NCBI GenBank assembly: GCA_938075305.1
Contig: CALJGV010000024.1
Coordinates: forward strand, 19,824 to 83,823
Source: an uncultured bacterium
GTDB lineage: Bacteria; Planctomycetota; UBA1135; GCA-002686595
Length of the DNA stretch: 64,000 nt
Reading direction: 5' to 3'
In this document: positions 60,772 through 64,000 of the stretch, piece by piece
How the letters are laid out: each line of letters opens with the position of its first letter
Numbering within the stretch: position 1 is the stretch's first letter
Notes under the pieces: generated by a model
Databases searched by the model: none
Told to the model about the DNA's origin: nothing
The model's input: only the letters and a program-made list of their open reading frames with translations
Program-made: the position numbers and the translations under genes

Positions 60772-62117
60772 GCGCTGAGCTCCTCCCGCTGGGCGAGGAG
60801 GACGTCGAGGAGCCGCCAGGCGCTCTGCTCGAGGACCTCGCGGGCCGGCGGCAACTCGAGCAGGTCGTCGTCGTCGAGGCGCCAGTCGCCGAGCCCCTCC
60901 AGGCCTTCGCCGGCGCGGCGGACCAGCGCCTCGGCACCCCCTGCCTGGAGCGCCAACAGCTGGGTCGCCACGTGACCGAGGGGCGAGCTCTCCCGCGCGA
61001 GCACCTCGAGGTCCACCGCGGCGCGGGTGTGGTCGTACACGCGCTGCACGATCACGGGCCGGTCGAGGACGCGGAAGACGGTGTCCTTGGGGGCGTGTCG
61101 CTCGACGAAGCTGCGCACGGCGGCGCGGTGCGCGAGGCGCCCCGTCAGCTCGACCCGCACGACGACGGCCCGCAGGTGCTCGTGCCGCAGGCTCTCGTCC
61201 GCCTCGAGGCGCGCGCGGAGCCACCCTTCGAGGTGGGCGTGCAGGCGATCCTCGTCGGCCGCGTGCTCCTCCTCGAGCGGGAGCTCGAAGCGCTCCCAGC
61301 GGATCGGGGAGAGGGCCACCTGTCGGGGACGGATGGGGCCCATCGCGGGGACCTCCACGCGCCAGGGCCCGCGGGGGCCGGCCTCGGTGGGCTTGAGTCC
61401 CACGAGGGAGCCGAGGTAGCCGAGCGGCCGCTCCATCTCCGAGAGGGCGCAGGGCTGGTGGACGTGGCCCAGGAAGCAGGCGTCCAGGGACAGGTCCTCG
61501 AGCCGGCGGCGGGAGACGGGGGCGTAGCGACTCGTTCCCGCGTCGAGGTCCCCGTGCAGCAGCCCGAGGAGCCGCGCGCCGGGCCGTCGACCGCCGATCG
61601 CCTCGTGGAGGCCCGGGGCGTCCAGGGGCGAGTCCGAGTGGTGCGAGGTCTTGAAGGACCAGGCGAGCAGGTCCACCGGCGGGCCGTCCCCCTCGAGGGC
61701 ACGGAGCTCCCACGTCGCGCCCTCGCCCAGCAGCTCCACGCCCTCCACGCGGTGGATCAGCCGCGGAAGGACCATTGCGTCGTGGTTGCCCGCCACCGCG
61801 AGGACCGCGATCCCCTCTTCGCGCAGGGCTCGCACGTTCCGCTCCAGCACCCCATAGGCCTCGAAGCAGTCGTCCTCCTGATCCACGAGGTCACCCGCGA
61901 ACACCACCGCCCTCGGCGGGTGCGCGCACGCGTGCTCCGTCACCCGCTCGAGCGCCGTCGCCGGCGACAGCTCGTTGGGCTTCAGCCCATGGTCGTCGAG
62001 AATCTCATCGAGCCCCGACGGCCGCCGGCCCAGGTGCACGTCTCCCACGAAGAGGATCTCCTGCCGCTCCCGGTCAGGATCGGCGCGCCAGATTTCGGGA
62101 GCAGGGTGTTCAGGCAT
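60768..62117 (-). CDS. SbcD/YhaO-like metallophosphoesterase (DNA repair exonuclease)
   Basis: The product has 449 residues. The ATG at 62117 is chosen because the sequence before it is non-coding in character. The five metallophosphoesterase motifs are present in order: GDVHLG (Asp26, His28), GDLVD, AGNHD, LLHGDLD and LGHVHQP. Together they bind two metal ions, usually Mn, for phosphodiester cleavage. The C-terminal half (about 270-449) is helical, as in the ATPase-binding part of SbcD/Mre11 proteins. Translational coupling to the ATPase gene downstream supports a Mre11-Rad50-like complex. Confidence 0.9.
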   Translation of the reverse strand: MPEHPAPEIWRADPDRERQEILFVGDVHLGRRPSGLDEILDDHGLKPNELSPATALERVTEHACAHPPRAVVFAGDLVDQEDDCFEAYGVLERNVRALREEGIAVLAVAGNHDAMVLPRLIHRVEGVELLGEGATWELRALEGDGPPVDLLAWSFKTSHHSDSPLDAPGLHEAIGGRRPGARLLGLLHGDLDAGTSRYAPVSRRRLEDLSLDACFLGHVHQPCALSEMERPLGYLGSLVGLKPTEAGPRGPWRVEVPAMGPIRPRQVALSPIRWERFELPLEEEHAADEDRLHAHLEGWLRARLEADESLRHEHLRAVVVRVELTGRLAHRAAVRSFVERHAPKDTVFRVLDRPVIVQRVYDHTRAAVDLEVLARESSPLGHVATQLLALQAGGAEALVRRAGEGLEGLGDWRLDDDDLLELPPAREVLEQSAWRLLDVLLAQREELSA

Positions 62118-62476
62118 GGTGCGACATCGCGGGGAGGCCAATGTACGAGCCGGAAAGGGCCCGGTCACGCCCCGAGCCGAGCCTCCAGATCGCCTGCCTC
62201 TCAAGGGGGACCGCCCGAGGCGGCCCCCGGAGCGCATGCCGCTTGACGCCCTGATTGCGTCGAGGTCGCGTCCGCAGCGGAGACTCGCCGATGCCGCGAG
62301 GCGCCATGGCGCCCCCCCCAGAGGCCCCTCCGCAGCCCGGCAAGGCCATGGCTTAGCGGTGCTGATCGATCCCCTTCGCGGGGAAGAGGGACGCCGCGAG
62401 CCCACCGGTCCGAGGATCAGGACCTCCCGGGCGAGGAAGCGCCTCGCCCAGGACATGACCACAACCACCCACTGCC

Positions 62477-63472
62477 ATGAGAACCCCCAATATCGCCCTC
62501 ACCCTGCTGGCCTCCTTCGCGCCCATCGCTTCCTCTGCGCTCGCCCTCTGCCCCGCGGCTCCGACGATCCAGTCCGTCCCCATCAAGGCGGAGCAGCACC
62601 CGGTCGTGAGGCTCGTCACCGCGCTTGACGGCGACGCCGCTGCCAGGGACTTCGACGCCGTCATGCAGCGCAGCGGCGGCATCTTCGTCGACAAGACCAA
62701 GCTCGCCATGACCCTCGTCGCGATCCGGATGACCGAACAGGGGAGCGTTGGCGAGGAGTACGGCATCCTCATCGAGGACTCCACCTACAAGGCCCAGGCC
62801 CAGGCCTGCGCCGAGTTCGTGATCGCCGGCTACATGTCGTGGATCGGCCCGAACAACCGACCCAAGGTCGAGGATCCCCAGGACTGGCACGCCTACCTCC
62901 CCTTCCTCGGCAGGTTCTACTGCAAGGCCCGCCCGTGGAGTCTCCTCAAGACGAAGGTCGAGGGACCGGTGCACCCGGACCGCGGGCCTGCCGAGATCGA
63001 GGCCTGGGTGCGGAGCGTCCGGTTCTTCTACGACCTCCAGGTGCGCCGGATGCGGGACCACCGCAGCGCCAAGAAGGCGCCGCTCGTCCAGGGACTCCCC
63101 GACGGGTTCCAGACGATCGAGGAGGGGGGCCGCAAGGTGGCCGAGGGTCGCGTCGAGGACGGGCACATGCAGGGTTCCTGGGTCTTCTTCCACAAGAACG
63201 GCAAGAAGAGCCTGGAGGGGACCTTCAGGGACTCGCGCTTGGAGGGAGAGGTCCGAGCATGGCACATCAACGGCAATCGCAAGTCGGTGATGGAGTACGA
63301 GGGAGGCGAGCCTCATGGTCCCGCCCGCAGTTACTACGGGAACGGGAAGCTCTCGTCTTCCGGCATGAACGAGCGCGGTCAGCGTACCGGTGAGTGGGAG
63401 GAGTTCGATTACGGCGGCGAGCCCAAGGGGACGGTCACCTACAAGAACGGTCGCAAGGTGCGCTCCCGCTGA
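62477..63472 (+). CDS. Secreted MORN-repeat protein
   Basis: The product has 331 residues with a signal peptide (MRTPNIALTLLASFAPIASSALALC). Residues about 40-200 form a domain of unknown family (VVRLVTALDGDAAARDFDAVMQRSGG, FVIAGYMSWIGPNNRPKVEDPQDWHAYLPFLGRFYCK). Residues about 215-328 are four to five MORN-like repeats (GSWVFFHKNGKKSLEGTFRDSRLEGEVRAWHINGNRKSVMEYEGGEPHGPARSYYGNGKL...TGEWEEFDYGGEPKGTVTY), as in YwqK-type proteins. MORN arrays form extended beta-hairpin sheets used for binding. The gene is alone on the plus strand. Confidence 0.8.
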   Translation: MRTPNIALTLLASFAPIASSALALCPAAPTIQSVPIKAEQHPVVRLVTALDGDAAARDFDAVMQRSGGIFVDKTKLAMTLVAIRMTEQGSVGEEYGILIEDSTYKAQAQACAEFVIAGYMSWIGPNNRPKVEDPQDWHAYLPFLGRFYCKARPWSLLKTKVEGPVHPDRGPAEIEAWVRSVRFFYDLQVRRMRDHRSAKKAPLVQGLPDGFQTIEEGGRKVAEGRVEDGHMQGSWVFFHKNGKKSLEGTFRDSRLEGEVRAWHINGNRKSVMEYEGGEPHGPARSYYGNGKLSSSGMNERGQRTGEWEEFDYGGEPKGTVTYKNGRKVRSR

Positions 63473-64000
63473 TGTCGGGAGCCGAGGGCCTCGAGACGGT
63501 CCGTCGCCATGATCCTGCTGAACCAAAGGATGCAAGGGGACGACGCCGACCTGACGCCCAAGGCTGGACAGGGGCTTCGGGCGAGGTGGGCCAGCGGGAG
63601 CATGGCGACCTCCGGGATATGAGAGCGAAGCGCTCCGAACGGACCCGCTCGCCCGCCCCCGCTCGCCATCGGTACTGATCGCCCCGACCCGGGAGGGTGT
63701 CCCTACGCGCTGACAGCCGCCCGATCGAGGTCTCCTAGCCTTGCCCGGCGCGGGTCACATCTCGCGCCACACGGAGACCATCTCGGATGGACCTCGCGTG
63801 GCGCGTGCGCTCTCGGCCGCTCCACATGCGGGCCAAATTGGACCGCCGTATTTCCGCTACCTCTTTTGCCCCTCCTCCATTCCCGCCCCCTGGACGCCAA
63901 GAGCCGCATTCCCAGCGCGTGGTCTCGCGAAGGCCCCTTCCCGGAAAATCGGGGGCCACGATTCGCCGGAAGGGTCGGTAGGGTCGAAGCAACGCCCTCC
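63473..64000. other. Terminal region without supported gene
   Basis: The last 528 bases contain only short frames with random-like, Arg/Pro-rich translations on both strands. The stretch 63840-63880 is less GC-rich than its surroundings, which may mark a promoter for a gene beyond the window. No RNA gene was recognised. Confidence 0.5.

Noticed and set aside
63703..63992. Short frames near the window end
   Set aside because: All are low-complexity Arg/Gly/Pro-rich translations without motifs or ribosome binding sites.
1..64000. CRISPR arrays, insertion sequences, tRNA or rRNA genes
   Set aside because: I looked for regularly spaced repeats, transposase motifs and tRNA T-loops and saw none. 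A covariance-model scan would be needed to exclude a tRNA fully.

Overview
The window is a GC-rich bacterial chromosome segment. Third codon positions are so strongly G/C that almost every real gene carries long antisense shadow frames. Four gene types point to a marine-type planctomycete: a DUF1549/DUF1553 cytochrome protein paired with a DUF1501 protein, PQQ-type and FG-GAP secreted propellers, a choice-of-anchor B protein, and many secreted proteins ending in one shared domain of about 135 residues. This assignment is inferred from gene content; no rRNA or tRNA is present to confirm it. I found no CRISPR array, insertion sequence or phage gene.

Layout. 1-6 kb: three secreted proteins, the first cut by the window edge, then an esterase. 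7.3-11.9 kb: a tightly overlapping set of transglutaminase-like lipoprotein, small ferredoxin, Tat-exported molybdopterin oxidoreductase and TorD-type chaperone. 12-16 kb: an FG-GAP/VCBS protein and a glycosidase. 16-24 kb, mostly minus strand: TPR protein, coiled-coil membrane protein, three DoxX-like membrane proteins, a plus-strand zinc-ribbon SDR, and a PQQ-like propeller interrupted by a large membrane domain. 24-30 kb: beta-helix protein, small membrane protein, beta-lactamase-fold hydrolase and a GrdB-like selenoprotein. 30.4-31.1 kb: SmtB/ArsR repressor with a His-rich metal-binding protein. 31-37.7 kb: lipoprotein, GPP34 protein and the DUF1549/DUF1501 pair. 37.9-49.8 kb: a complete Tad/Flp pilus operon headed by an ECF sigma factor. 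49.9-56.4 kb: MerC-like protein, formyltransferase, a large CRTAC1/thioredoxin protein with an in-frame UGA, and an integrin-like FG-GAP protein. 56.7-62.1 kb, minus strand: SbcD/YhaO-like nuclease, SbcC/YhaN-like ATPase and cytochrome b561. 62.5-63.5 kb: a MORN-repeat protein.

Most notable result. Two genes about 22 kb apart and on opposite strands each contain one in-frame UGA that splits an otherwise continuous protein. In both, the UGA is followed by the same RNA geometry: a 10-nt spacer, an 8-bp stem and a GUG triloop at +19 to +21. One gene is a recognisable GrdB-family selenoprotein with a UPMC motif. The other is a CRTAC1-like (VCBS/ASPIC-UnbV) protein fused to a CAPC thioredoxin domain, which I do not recognise as a known selenoprotein family. 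Together they indicate that the organism decodes UGA as selenocysteine and suggest a new secreted selenoprotein family. No selA, selB, selC or selD lies in the window.
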